A stretch of 64,000 bases of DNA from Hetaerina americana (taxonomy: Eukaryota > Arthropoda > Insecta > Odonata > Calopterygidae), in assembly GCA_022747635.1 (NCBI GenBank), contig JAKTNV010000005.1, positions 36,070,336 through 36,134,335 of the forward strand, in the 5' to 3' direction. The notes under the pieces were generated by a model that was given only the letters and a program-made list of their open reading frames with translations, was not told where the DNA came from and made no database searches. Every line of letters starts with the position of its first letter. Position 1 is the first letter of the stretch. Shown here in pieces: positions 39,859 through 50,833 of this stretch. The position numbers and the translations under genes were made by a program.

Positions 39859-40176
39859 TTGAAAGTTTCATCTGCTCTACCCGCCAGCCCCAACAACACT
39901 AGCCGACCCTTTCGAACGTACCCTCTCGACCGTACCCCAAGGGACACGGTCTCTGGATCCCATTGTCGACAAAACACCCCTTCGACCCCCCTACTGAACC
40001 GCCTAGCTTCCAACCATGAACCCATCCCCACTCAACTGCCATTTAACGTTACCCTTCCCAGTCGCATCTCCATTCCAAAATACCCTTCTCCCTTTCACTC
40101 GCTAGCCAAGCGGTGTGCTTCAGTGAGTAAGCTGGTGAGTGTGGCTGATTGGAGAAGGAGGTGCGCGTGCGAATGA
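39859..40176. other. C-rich island with two 5' splice-site motifs
   Basis: A plus-strand frame without an ATG start is open for 105 codons, Pro/Ser/Arg-rich and without a domain. Donor-like TCA|GTGAGT (GT at 40123) and CTG|GTGAGT (GT at 40135) are close together at its end. Tentatively a leader-exon-like or regulatory island. Confidence 0.25.
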
Positions 40177-41190
40177 TTTTCGACCCGGGGACCCTAGGGT
40201 TTGGTCATATATCCCCAGGGGTCGTGTCCTGAGGCATTGCAGAAGGCTCTCAATCCTGTTTTGGCATGATATAATTATAGATCTGAGATATTAGTTTCAT
40301 TGGTATTTTTTTACGTAGTCAACTTACTAGTCCATGAAGAATTTTGCTCACGATTCTGATTGTATTTATATGCTATTCTGATAATAGCTATGAAACATAA
40401 AATAACTAAATGGCACTAAAACAATTCTTTCTAATGTAATAACAATATCCCATACACGTAATCAAATATAATATAGTACATATCTTTGAACAAATTTAGT
40501 TCTCCGCCCACCAAATCATGACTTGAGAAGGAAGAATGTCATCGAAGAAGTGAAAACGAATTGAGGGGTTTCAGATGAGGTGAAATAAATTAGAACGACC
40601 TGAATATTAGGTTAAGAAACGGTAGTTTTCATTGTTTCAACAAGTGCCTGAGAGGACTTTATAATTTTCGTGGGGTTTGCGAATCAAAGCCGATAATAAT
40701 ATATATACCTAATACCATATAGCAAAATTTAATACCTATATCAAATATCTAATGTAAAAATAGGAGAACGTCAAAAACCATCTTATAATTCTTGTGAAGA
40801 GGATAGCTGTGTACCGAGTCGTCATTTGAACCAAAGTGTTCGATGTAACTTTTTACATTCTCTTCGAATGAAAATCTTTTTCAAAAAAGTTCAATAAAAA
40901 GGAATATTTACGATACACACACGAATTGAATGAATTATTGTAGCATCTCTAACCCATAATCCTAGCTAAATTTTCACGCCAAACCTACAGAAGTCGTGTT
41001 TTTCAGTTCATATCTGTTTCCATTGACCATCTCTTTTGTGTCTTCACTGCTGCCACTCCGTGGTAGCAGCCCCCTGAGCGAGTCAGGAACGAAGGGGAGA
41101 CCCAATACTAAGGTGTGGCGACGCGAACACTATAAAATGCAAATGACACTCTTGTGATTTCGTATTCCCATCGTCTCCCTGAACCATGAA
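40177..41190. other. AT-rich non-coding DNA
   Basis: A short imperfect hairpin (CTGCTGCCAC/GTGGTAGCAG, about 41049-41073) is the only structure noted. Confidence 0.45.
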
Positions 41191-41526
41191 TCACTTCAAT
41201 TGGATTTCAAAAGACCTTTTCGATAAACATCGGCCTTTGTGAGATCCAAAAGCAACATGCTCATCTGAATGAGAGGAATGAACTCGCTGGTAGCACACTT
41301 GCGGGTCCTTCCCATTGTAGCGAAGCTGGCGGTAAAATGCGTGGTTAGGGAACGTTAATTTGAAATGGTTTGAGGGTAGAATAATCCGATCAGTTAAATT
41401 TATTATCCCTGCGGCGTGAGGGTCACTAGGGGAAGCTGCCAATCTTCCTTGGGTAAGCTTCTGTTTTGGGTCCAGGGCTTTGGGTGGCGTGAATGAAATA
41501 GAGCAACTGAGCCGTAGGTGTATCAT
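41191..41526 (-). CDS. Doubtful 111-codon ORF
   Basis: A minus-strand ATG frame of 111 codons in DNA of balanced composition, not in a skewed island. The peptide has no low-complexity run, is basic, and ends CLSKRSFEIQLK. It begins MIHLRLSCSISFTPPKALDP. No domain, transmembrane helix or known family is recognised, and no splice acceptor or poly(A) site supports it. Because it is not explained by skewed composition it is somewhat more interesting than the island frames, but chance cannot be excluded. Confidence 0.17.
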   Translation of the reverse strand: MIHLRLSCSISFTPPKALDPKQKLTQGRLAASPSDPHAAGIINLTDRIILPSNHFKLTFPNHAFYRQLRYNGKDPQVCYQRVHSSHSDEHVAFGSHKGRCLSKRSFEIQLK

Positions 41527-43053
41527 TGGACAGTAAGTGTGACGCCGAGGGAAAAAATTAGCGAGTAGGTGGTAGGATATGAATAAATGTTTTGGAGGTT
41601 ACAATAATGCATTGAATATATAATCAAAAGTGAACCCACGAAATCGAACTCGACCTGCTCAGTTTCTGAAAAATATACACGCATTTTTCAAACTGTCCAA
41701 ATGTTTTCGCTCTGCACTATAGCTCAATAGTCCACTTCCTCTCTTTGTAACCAGTTTCTATATAATTTAAACATCGCCCACCAACAACATATCTTTTCCG
41801 AACCCATCTGTCACATAACAATTCCTCTGTGTAAGGATCTCACTTCAGCTATTCTTTTTCAAACGTAATCATATATTTTGTAGGATTGTAATCCAAAACA
41901 TCACCTATCTAAGATATCTGAATTTCTCCCATATGTTGCCTCATTTCTAATTATTGCTTCACAAATCATTACCACACCGTTCCTTAGTCATCTTCCTTTC
42001 ATCTGAGCACATCCCTTATCTCTAGCGTGTTTCTCCTGTTTGTGGCCCTCGTAATATACGTTATACATTGAGAGGAAATCACGATATTACTTGTCATCAA
42101 ATTGGGAAAACGTTACAAGAAGTACGCTTTTTAGACTAACGCGAATTCTGAAAACTGTACTTTAAAACGTTGAACGAGATTCTTATGTAAATAAATTGCT
42201 AGTTACAGAAAAATTTCGGGGAAAGTACCCCCAAGAGACCAATAGAGAGTAATTTTAGGCGGTACACTTATCAGGGAATCAGGGAGTTAGCATTAGAAAG
42301 GACGATAAAAATAGGAGGCTGAACTCAAACGTGAAATTCAGATAATATTTGATGATTCTGTAACACAAGGGGCAGAAGACTATAAGTTTTCAACACAAAA
42401 TTCCCATAATAAATACAAAGCATACATTTGCCGAAAGAGGTAATGAGTCAAGCGCCAACTTTAGAGTGTGTCAGAAATAATGCCACGAACTTCAAAAAAG
42501 ATTAGATTTTACTAAAGTTGATATATACTGTATATAACATTCATAACATTCTAGACGAAAATTAGGCAAATAGAAACAAGGTGACCTGCATAATACATTT
42601 AACAAGAATAATGCATTTGTGCAGAGACAACGATTAACCAAAGAGAGAAATTAAATCCATATGTAAATACTCTTGTTTTGAGTTAGCATATAAAGAATAA
42701 GTTAACGTACATGCTTGACAAAAGAAACCTCAGCCCAAACTCATCCAGGATTTTCAGAAAAGGATTCCACGTATATAACCGCGATTGACTCTATTTCACC
42801 TTCCTGAAAAGTATCCTTCTAATGTTTATTTTCATTTTGGTTTTTCATTATATCCTCTAGCGTAAAATATCATTTACTCTTTCACTGAATTCCTTGAAAG
42901 GTGACTTGTGACTCGAGCAAATGTCAAGGAAATACCGAAATACACAAAACAATCGAACGCTAAGCCTCTCGGGGGAAAGAATGAGATTTACTTGGCATGC
43001 TAAATAAAGTCTGAGGTAACAAGCTCTTAGGGATTGGTCGAAATCTCCAGATT
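41527..43053. other. AT-rich non-coding DNA
   Basis: Nothing recognised. Confidence 0.5.
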
Positions 43054-43700
43054 TTGGAACCGATCCAAACATTAGGGATTTCGGCAATGGAAAGGCGAGT
43101 CGAGGGAAGGGGGGTAGTAGCGAAAAAGAAATCCTTTTTGAGGGGTCGAGAGGATCACTACGGGAACACGGGGACAAACGAAGCAGAGAGGGTGGGTCAA
43201 AAGACTAAAAGGTGGACAGGAAGACTATGGAGTTGGAACTAGGTTTAAAAAATACATAAACAGAATAAGGGCGGAAATGGATGGTCTCCGTAAATTCCAC
43301 AAATGAAGGTGGAAAAACCGAGAGGAAAACGGCCGGGAGGTATGCGTCGGGTGGGATATGTACGACGACGGCCAAAGGCAAATATATAAATAAAGAATTA
43401 GCCGTTAGAAATTCCGGGTTCCTGGATTTAAATGTACAGCGAGTCCGCCGGGTTGCGTGTCTCCCGGGATAATCCAATAAGCATTGGCTGGAGGGAAGAA
43501 AGAATGGGAGGATTTGGGCGAAAGGTCAAGCGGGAGGGACAGGGGAAGACATGAAGCGGAATTAAAATGTGGTGCAGGACAACCGTGGAGAAAAACGGAC
43601 GATAAATATCCACTGGTCTCCCGAGAGAGCGGAAATTGCGCCGTCTAGCGGCACCGCTTCAGCATTCAAAACGCATTTCCAGGCTGAGATTAAAACGACC
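43054..43700. other. Purine-rich GC island
   Basis: GA-rich plus strand (43080-43560). Overlapping 60-106-codon frames on both strands, none with a domain. A CTCF-like site lies at its right end. Confidence 0.4.
43636..43653 (-). promoter_or_regulatory. CTCF-like motif
   Basis: On the minus strand this reads CCGCTAGACGGCGCAA, which matches the insect CTCF core (AGRKGGCGC) except at one position. Single motif; binding is not established. Confidence 0.2.
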
Positions 43701-44375
43701 CACCGTGTCCCGAATGGACAAAGTTCCTATTTGTTTCTCCTTTTCAATTGTCACTGCCTGAATCACACGTGATTCAAGGGAGGAGAACATGTACACTCCA
43801 TAAACAGTAGTAGAATTTAAAAATATACTTAGAATATGAGTAGAATATATGTACGCACTATAGGTGCATATGCGATAGAATGCGAGCGCTTCAATACTAA
43901 TATTTGACACCAAAGGAGGTAAATTCTTTCATTATTTGCTACATTATTCGCATTTATTCCATCGGATTGCATTCTGATGTAAGGAACACTGATTCTGATA
44001 TTAATTGTTAAGCATTAGTGGCTTAATAATTGTGCACTTTTGATTGATTATAAAGTGAAAACTAGTCAAACACTGGTTCTTGGCAGAGTATAGGAATCAG
44101 GAGTACGCCAATTTATCAATTTCAAAGTATTTCAAATAAAACTCTAAGAGACTTGAAACAAGGTTTTGCCAACGATGCTGGAGTAGACAATGTTATCCTT
44201 TTATTAGCTATTGGATCAAATTTTGTGCTCCTATTCCTAAAGCAGGGCAGTGGTGGCTAATTTTAAACAAAGCTAGTAATTTTGCCGTAAACAGATTAAA
44301 AAATGCAGTAATTAAAAATTCAATTGGAGCAAGCCCTAGGGGACTTTCAAAAGATGCTCACAAGGGTGGACCCAG
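43701..44375. other. AT-rich non-coding DNA
   Basis: Contains a small palindrome around an E-box (GAATCACACGTGATTC, about 43759-43774). Nothing else recognised. Confidence 0.45.
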
Positions 44376-44650
44376 AGGTGAGGTAGTTGGTGAAACTAAG
44401 AGAAAGAGACGTGGGGGCGGAGAGGGATGAGGGAACGTGGAATGAGGGTCAGTGGACGGATTGGGATGGAGGACGCATTTGAATTTCTATTAGGGCCAGG
44501 ATTAAATAAAGAGTCATTCCTCAACCACCCTCTGTTTGCACATCTCTCCCCTCCAAACGCCCCCCTCATTGTGTCTCTCCCTTTATTCCTCTCTTCGCCT
44601 TCGCCCTTAACCCCAACTCCCCCTTTGCCTCATCTCTTGCGTGCAGAGCT
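44376..44650. other. GA-to-CT skew-switch island
   Basis: Purine-rich plus strand at 44390-44470 switches to pyrimidine-rich at 44520-44640. A 75-codon frame crosses it without a domain. Confidence 0.35.
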
Positions 44651-45246
44651 ATAGACCAACGCCCAAGGAGAGATCACCGATAGAGAGGAAAAGTTTTATG
44701 TGTGTTACAAAAATTTCCATTTTCTCTGGAGAAGTATTGATCCTACCACCTAAAACTGTAGTTATATTTTATACACTTTTTTACATCAGTGGTCATGCAA
44801 ATAGGCTCATAGCATATGAATATGATTGGATAATATTAATCTACGAATAAAATATTAATTTTACTTTCCAAACTGAAAAATATGATTACAGAAAGAATTT
44901 AAGGAAAACTAGAGAAAATAAGTTTACCGTTTCTTTTCCTTTGCAGACAAGTCTCATAATCTAAGACATATGCCCTACCCAATGCGAGTGAAGTTGCACA
45001 GATATTCTTGGTGGTTATTTTTTCACGATTCAATAAAACTGATCCAAAAAATTTGTACATTACCAATTGTGGTAAAACTATTGCATGATAAAGATGAAAA
45101 CTTTGGCTCAAAGGGAGAGACCTCATGAATGAATGTTTTTTACATAATTTTGAGTTTATTTCATGCACACCTTTTTTATTATTATCACTAACAAAGCGCT
45201 AATAAAACGGAGAGTATGTTTTAAATAAACACAAAAGTAAGAAAAA
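44651..45246. other. AT-rich non-coding DNA
   Basis: Nothing recognised. Confidence 0.5.
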
Positions 45247-45262
45247 ATATATATATACATAG

Positions 45263-45307
<45 letters not shown>

Positions 45308-45360
45308 CATGTAAATATATATATACATATATATATACATATATATATATATACATATAC

Positions 45361-45405
<45 letters not shown>
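45247..45405. repeat. (TA)n array with ATACAT variants
   Basis: About 160 bp of TA repeats with interspersed ATACAT, GCATGTA and AGAA variants. It forces Tyr/Ile-rich open frames in several phases that are not genes. Confidence 0.95.
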
Positions 45406-45406
<1 letters not shown>

Positions 45407-45939
45407 CTTAGGAACATTTTTACACAAACTGAATAAGAAAGAATAGAATAAAAATTACCAAGAGTTTGATTTTTGTATCCAAAATTTAACTCATACAAAT
45501 TGCATTTGAAGAGGTTTTCTATAGATATCATTGTGAATTAGTGCATTTTTCAATATACAATTATGCTTACTTCATCATTTCTATTATCAGAAAAAAACAT
45601 GCATTCTCATTCTCAGGCTTTTTCTTGTTTTCTTGCATAGCGAACATAGCCGTAAGGAAAAGAGCTCGAAGAAAATTCATTATGAAGAAATGCAGTATCA
45701 TTTGCCCATGAGGTTCTTCAACAAAATTCTGCGGCCGTTTAAACGAGCATAAAAAATGAGAGGAAGGGAGAGCAGAAAGGGTGGTGCTACTGTAGTGCCA
45801 ATGGTCTAAAAAAAGAGAGGTGAAGAATACAGGGTAGAGGTCTCCAAGGGGAATAAGGGGCGAATTCAAAAGGAACAGAAGAAGACCGAGACGGGGGATT
45901 TAATTGAGCCGTTAGGGAGCGTACAAGGAAAACGCGGAG
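45406..45939. other. AT-rich non-coding DNA
   Basis: Nothing recognised. A 100-codon minus-strand frame (45567-45869) lacks any motif. Confidence 0.45.
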
Positions 45940-46203
45940 TCACCGAATTAATTTAATTTGCGTCGGCAGTACCCTTCTCCATCTCCATATCCCCGCGATC
46001 CCCTTCCGGTAGTTGGGTGCTATGGGAGGGGCGAATTGGGTGACATGAAAGGGTGGTATTCGAGGGGAGGAGAAGGAGTAAGGCGAGAAAGGCAGGAACG
46101 ACAGTGCGAAAGGATGGATACAGAAGGTAGTGGCAGTGAGGAGCATGCAGCAAGCAGGGCTACAAAAACCTAAGACTTCAACTCGTGGGACGAGATTTAA
46201 CAA
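45940..46203. other. GC-richer purine island
   Basis: Purine-rich from 46020 to 46150, with CpGs. Overlapping frames on both strands, none with a domain. Confidence 0.35.
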
Positions 46204-48055
46204 CAGTAATCCTTAGAGAAGAAATATTCTCTTTTAATTTCTTTCAATAATTGTGAAGCCACATAAAACTAGGAAAGTTCATCGGCTAATGGTTTAAAGA
46301 TAACCAAAGGGAATTGACTGATGGGTCAGAATTCTCCAAGAGGAAGTTCCGTCATTTCACGTTGTGACGAAAGAAAAATAAAGCCCAAAAGCTGAAATAT
46401 ACTTCTACAAAAAAAATATTCTTATTAGAGTCTGTATATCTCACTTAGAAGCTGATAGAGGCAATGGACCGAAAACTATTACTATTTGTAGATAGGAACA
46501 AGAGGAAGCAAAATATTATTATGAATTACGAGGGCTAACCTAATGAGCTAAAGCAAAATTAAGTTCAATGAGAGAAGAGAATCGAAGAAGCATGAATTCA
46601 ATCATTTAATTTAATATCTAGATATAAAGTATAGTGTTTGTTCCACTTTCACATGGAGTCATTCTTGGGAGCTGCTTCAAAATTTTATTCTGTAGTTCCC
46701 GATTTCTCCGTTTCACTTGGATTGAAAAAGAATTAAGCTTATATTTTTACAATAGGCAAATTCCTACTGGAAAATGAACTTTAAGTTTTCCCTTCTCATA
46801 TCATTGAATAGTTCCACCATATCATATGCATTACTTTAACCTATATAACGACTTTTTGTCATGAAGCGACTGACCTCATTATTATATAATACACGTTATT
46901 CGCTATGCGTGTGATATGTTCATCTAACTATTTGGATGTGTACTGCAGGGTTAAGATTTTCAATATTCTTATTTCTCAAAGCTTTATGCCATGCCTCTGG
47001 GGTAGTGCCTTAAAATGTAAATGGTAATGACTTTTAATGTAAATTTATATTTTATAAATGCATCGATGCTATCAGCTTAATACTTATTTAGCTTAAAATG
47101 CATTATTTTGGGGTTAAGTTTTATAATATTTAGTATGTTCTTGATTCATAATTTGCGCAAATATTACTCTTTCATCTGTCCATCAAAAATCAGTTCCCAC
47201 GGTCGTCATGTGCTCCAAAGAGTAAGTAGGGGTTTTGCTTTCGAGTAGCCACGTAAGACTTCTGGATACCCTGTAGCATGGTCCTTCGATGCAAACCCAG
47301 AACACAGCACTCACCCATGAGAACTGCATTCAATTTTGAATACCTCCAGGATTAGATCGATGTTTCTCAGCCTATGTCCCTTATTATCGAATATCACTAT
47401 TTTTCTAAACTCAATTCAGAGTCGGCCTGCACCACTTCCCTTTGGGTGTTTATTCGGAGATTTTCCAGCATTCGTGGCAGCATACCCATCGAAGGGCTGG
47501 TTTTTGCGGAGAGAGATGGTTTGATTGATGGTACAGATCCACTCTAGTGAATGCTATAATACTGTCAACGATTTTAGCCTTTTTTAAGGTGTTCGACAGT
47601 TATTGTTGCGAGGAAGATAAAATTTCTCGCATGAGGTTTATACTGCGCCATACATAGTGCCACATGCCTGATAAGGCGTTTAGACAATTGACATTGGACT
47701 TTGTGATAAAAGTTGAACACAAAATATCACACGAGAAGCCATTGATACCCCAATGCAAACATTTGAAATGGTAGTATAAGAATTTTATTTCCAACTACAA
47801 CGCATATAAATCTACCAAAATTAATGGTGTGACTGTTTTAATGACACGATATAACCACGATTCCAGAAAAGCAGTCAAAGGAAGAGTTGGTTGACAAATG
47901 ATGGACGATGTAAAAAATTAACAATGAAGCGTCACGCCAATTGATCTCCCCATCACTTGCAACCGAGAACCCACATCTGCAATCGGAGATCCTATGGAGA
48001 TTAGAATAGAAGAATGAAGCATAGACTGAAGTAAAAACAAGCGATCACCAGTTTT
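46204..48055. other. AT-rich non-coding DNA
   Basis: Nothing recognised. CGTCATTTCACGTTGTGACG (about 46350-46369) is a short imperfect palindrome. Confidence 0.5.
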
Positions 48056-48420
48056 CGACTTGGTCTCCATTCCCGTAATCCTCCACTATTTTTCCATTCC
48101 ATGCACTCCCCTTCCTCCTTCATATCCCAGGTCACCTCCCCTCAACCCCCCGACCGAAACTGCTGATTATTATTTGCATCGCTAATCTGATTCCCAGAGG
48201 TTGAAATATCGTGTGGATCATTGTCGTATTGCTGGCGATGGAAAGGAGACGTAGGGAGACGGGTGAGAAGGGGTGGGAAACGGGGGAAATGAGGGGCAGG
48301 AATTGGAAAATAATAGTCCCATGGAAGCCCAATGCAGAGAGTGTGCTTGAATGTAAGGGGTTTGCTCACATGGGGTGCGGTGATAAAAATGGCACATGTC
48401 TCGCCTATGGATAAAAAGTA
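48056..48420. other. CT-to-GA skew-switch island
   Basis: Pyrimidine-rich 48060-48150 switching to purine-rich 48230-48310. Frames on both strands are low-complexity. Confidence 0.35.
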
Positions 48421-49014
48421 AGTCTCAAAGTAGGAGGAGGAGTTATTGATGGAAAGAACCAAATGTGCTCATATCGAAGGGGACGTCCACTCCCGCAGTA
48501 TTTGTTATTAGTATTGGGTTTATTAATTCTAGGAACAACTTTCTTTATTTCCAATTATGCAATACAGAGAAGAATATTTTTCCAAAAAGAATCGACTCGA
48601 AAATTGACGCTTTTTGGTTCCTCGTAAGCACGTTAACACCATATTCCCAGTATAATTGTCTATTTTCTTAGTATGTGTGTTTTCTATAGCGAATGCTGAA
48701 GTACTGACAGGAAAAAAATCCAAACATGAAAGTAGCTCCAATTGGACAATGGATACATGTAGACCCGGCAGTAGGCAGGTGACGAAAAACTATTCAGCGG
48801 TATTAGGCACGTTAAGTCTGAATCCTGATGACGAATTATGTATTATTAATTGTAAGCATGATTTGTGTTAAAAAAATATATTTTGGATAAAATTTGTATT
48901 ACTTAAAATACCATAGATATTAGAGAGATATTAGTTGGTAACTGATATAGTTCATAAAAAGTCCCTTCTCTTGGGCGAGTCAAGTTCAAAATGTTTGTTA
49001 TTCGTGTATATGTT

Positions 49015-49016
<2 letters not shown>
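48421..49016. other. AT-rich non-coding DNA
   Basis: Nothing recognised. Confidence 0.5.

Positions 49017-49094
<78 letters not shown>
49017..49094. repeat. (TA)n array, left of mariner
   Basis: Uninterrupted TA units abutting the left end of the 901-bp mariner. With the array at 49996 it looks like one original array split by the insertion. Confidence 0.95.
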
Positions 49095-49097
<3 letters not shown>

Positions 49098-49992
49098 GTT
49101 CGCACCCAAAAGTGGTAGGACTGATTTTCTCTGGCGCGAACGGAGCGGTGGAGGGGGGTCTGCCTGGCAGGGTAAGGTGGAGGGGACTCTTAGCAACAGA
49201 CCGACACCAACCTCAGTCGCCTGCGGGCTGTCGTTGAGTGAGGACACCGTGTTTAGTGAAGCAAGTTTTTTGTCCGCGTCGAAAAACAAAATGAATCTGA
49301 ATTTAGAGCAACGTTATTCCGTGAAGTTTTGTGCGAAACTCGGGAAGACGGAAACTGAGACCCTCGATATGATCAAGCAGGCTTATGGGGACACTACCTT
49401 AAGCCGTTCCACAGTATTTGAGTGGCACAAGTTGTTTAAAGATGGTAGGGAGCTCGTTGAAGACGACCATCGCTCCGGACGGCCGTCGACGGCAAGAACC
49501 GACACGAATGTGGACAGAGTGAGGACACTGCTGAACACAGACCGACGCTTAACCAGTGAAGAAATTGCAGACCAGTTGTATCTGTCTGCATCTAACGTCG
49601 AACGCATTATTTCACAGGATTTGGCCATGCGCAAGGTGTGCGTCAAGATGGTGCCGAAAATTCTGAGTGTCGACCAACAGACAACGGCCAAATACGGCGT
49701 TGCCACGTTGCCGCACCCGCCCTATTCTCCCGATCTGGCACCGCCGGACTTCTTCTTCTTCCCCCTGATGAAAAGACAGCTCAAGGGACGACGTTTTGAC
49801 TCGATAAAGGCCGTTCAAGAGGCTTCGACGAGGGTCATCAACGGCATCTCCAAAGAAAATTTCCAGCGGGCGTACGGGGAATGGGAGCAACGTTATACTG
49901 AGTGTGTAGCAGCTCAAGGAGCATACTTTGAAGATTATTAAGTCTTGTAAATTCTTGTAAAAAAATCAGTCCTACCACTTTTGGGTGCGAAC

Positions 49993-49995
<3 letters not shown>
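49095..49995 (+). mobile_element. Internally deleted mariner transposon
   Basis: The 901-bp element has perfect 33-bp terminal inverted repeats (49096-49128 and 49962-49994, starting AGGTTCGCACCC) and is flanked by TA on both sides, the mariner target site, inside a TA array. Full mariners are about 1.3 kb, so roughly 0.4 kb is missing from the middle. Perfect inverted repeats and an uninterrupted frame suggest recent activity. The element cannot supply its own transposase and would need a full-length relative in the genome. Confidence 0.93.
49291..49941 (+). CDS. Truncated mariner transposase, in-frame deletion
   Basis: A 216-codon frame from an ATG in A-rich context. Residues 1-130 are the N-terminal DNA-binding region: a first helix-turn-helix segment, the linker motif DDHRSGRPSTARTD, a second one (RLTSEEIADQL), then the family motif LAMRKVCVKMVPK. 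The protein then jumps at residues 130-133 to the end of the catalytic domain, YSPDLAPPDFFFFP, carrying the third catalytic aspartate (residue 153), and ends normally. The first two aspartates (MDE/GDESW and HDNAP regions) are absent, so it cannot cut DNA. The full-length family is about 345 residues, so about 130 were removed without breaking the frame. An upstream open extension through the TA array is a composition artefact. By inference it could bind the inverted repeats and compete with active transposase. Confidence 0.85.
   Translation: MNLNLEQRYSVKFCAKLGKTETETLDMIKQAYGDTTLSRSTVFEWHKLFKDGRELVEDDHRSGRPSTARTDTNVDRVRTLLNTDRRLTSEEIADQLYLSASNVERIISQDLAMRKVCVKMVPKILSVDQQTTAKYGVATLPHPPYSPDLAPPDFFFFPLMKRQLKGRRFDSIKAVQEASTRVINGISKENFQRAYGEWEQRYTECVAAQGAYFEDY

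Positions 49996-50052
<57 letters not shown>
49996..50052. repeat. (TA)n array between mariner and PLE
   Basis: Uninterrupted TA units joining the right end of the mariner to the left PLE copy. Confidence 0.95.
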
Positions 50053-50055
<3 letters not shown>

Positions 50056-50395
50056 TTCCACATTTTTCGGGCTGCGTCCGCGTATGTCGTTTAAATCCAC
50101 AACAGTTTCGCCAGCTATCCTGCTGGCGTCCTCAGGTCAAGGATAAAAAGAAGCTTGTCCCGTCTTATATAGAGAAAATCCGGCGCCAATACCGGGAAAT
50201 TTCTTGGCCAATCAGGGAACGTCCTCATATTTGCGCAGAATAATTCTTTTCCACGCACTGTGGAGTGGATATCCATCCTCTCTGTTAAAATTTTCTGGCC
50301 TTTTAACGATTTCAATGGCCTCTCTGATTATTCTCTGGAAGTATTTTTCTTCTTTCGCTATTATTTTATTTTGTTGTTTTATTGTTCGACGACGC
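50053..50395 (-). mobile_element. Penelope-like element 3' end, left copy
   Basis: A 3'-terminal fragment of a Penelope-like retroelement on the minus strand. It holds the last 60 codons of the ORF (50394 down to the TGA at 50212-50214), then a 3' region of about 160 bp with the hairpin CCTGAGGA...GCTGGCGAAAC (50105-50136). The motif IIREAIEIVKRPENFNREDG is characteristic of the C-terminus, past the GIY-YIG endonuclease, of arthropod PLE proteins. It is almost perfectly complementary to the adjoining right copy and extends 27 bases further 5' (50369-50395) than that copy. Everything upstream, including reverse transcriptase, is missing. Confidence 0.8.
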
Positions 50396-50745
50396 TAAAA
50401 TAATAGCGAAAGAAGAAAAATACTTCCAGAGAATAATCAGAGAGGCCATTGAAATCGTTAAAAGGCCAGAAAATTTTAACAGAGAGGATGGATATCCACT
50501 CCACAGTGCGTGGAAAAGAATTATTCCGCGCAAATATGAAGACGTTCCCTGATTGGCCAAGAAATTTCCCGGTATTGGCGCCGGATTTTCTCTATATAAG
50601 ACGGGACAACAAGCTTCTTTTTTATCCTTGACCTGAGGACGCCAGCAGGATAGCTGGCGAAACTGTGGTGGATTGAAACGACATACGCGGACGCAGCCCG
50701 AAAAATGTGGAAATCACCTACTCATCGCCGCGGAAACCTGCGAAC
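50396..50745 (+). mobile_element. Penelope-like element 3' end, right copy
   Basis: The plus-strand partner of the left copy, fused to it head to head with only its last 52 codons retained (50397-50552, ending EDVP then TGA). The 3' region contains the same hairpin (50632-50663) and runs about 28 bases beyond the point where the left copy is cut by (TA)n. Visible differences from the left copy are a few substitutions (for example near 50527 and 50540) and small insertions near 50608-50620. Head-to-head or inverted truncated copies are known for Penelope-like elements. The sharp (TA)n border on the right (50749) may be part of the element's junction or a later expansion. Confidence 0.8.
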
Positions 50746-50748
50746 GAA

Positions 50749-50833
50749 CATATATATGTATATATATATATATATACATATATATACATATATATATATA
50801 TACATATATATATACATATATATATATACATAC

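Noticed and set aside
41047..41073. Imperfect hairpin CTGCTGCCAC/GTGGTAGCAG
   Set aside because: Only a 10-bp stem with one mismatch, not distinguishable from chance, and too short for a microRNA precursor.
41635..41660. Minus-strand GAGTTCGATTTC resembling a box B
   Set aside because: No tRNA-like D-arm upstream and no stems.
45156..45531. Tyr/Ile-rich open frames in several phases on the minus strand (also at 50673-50994)
   Set aside because: Products of the (TA)n and ATACAT repeats, not proteins.
48991..49941. A 316-codon plus-strand frame reading from the (TA)n array into the mariner transposase
   Set aside because: The first part is Tyr/Ile repeats read from (TA)n. The transposase starts at ATG 49291, where family similarity begins.
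50115..50631. Open frames inside the palindrome reading MKSLKGQKIL or MANQGTSSYL on both strands
   Set aside because: They are wrong-frame readings of the PLE arms. The frame with the conserved PLE motif is the one given in the features.
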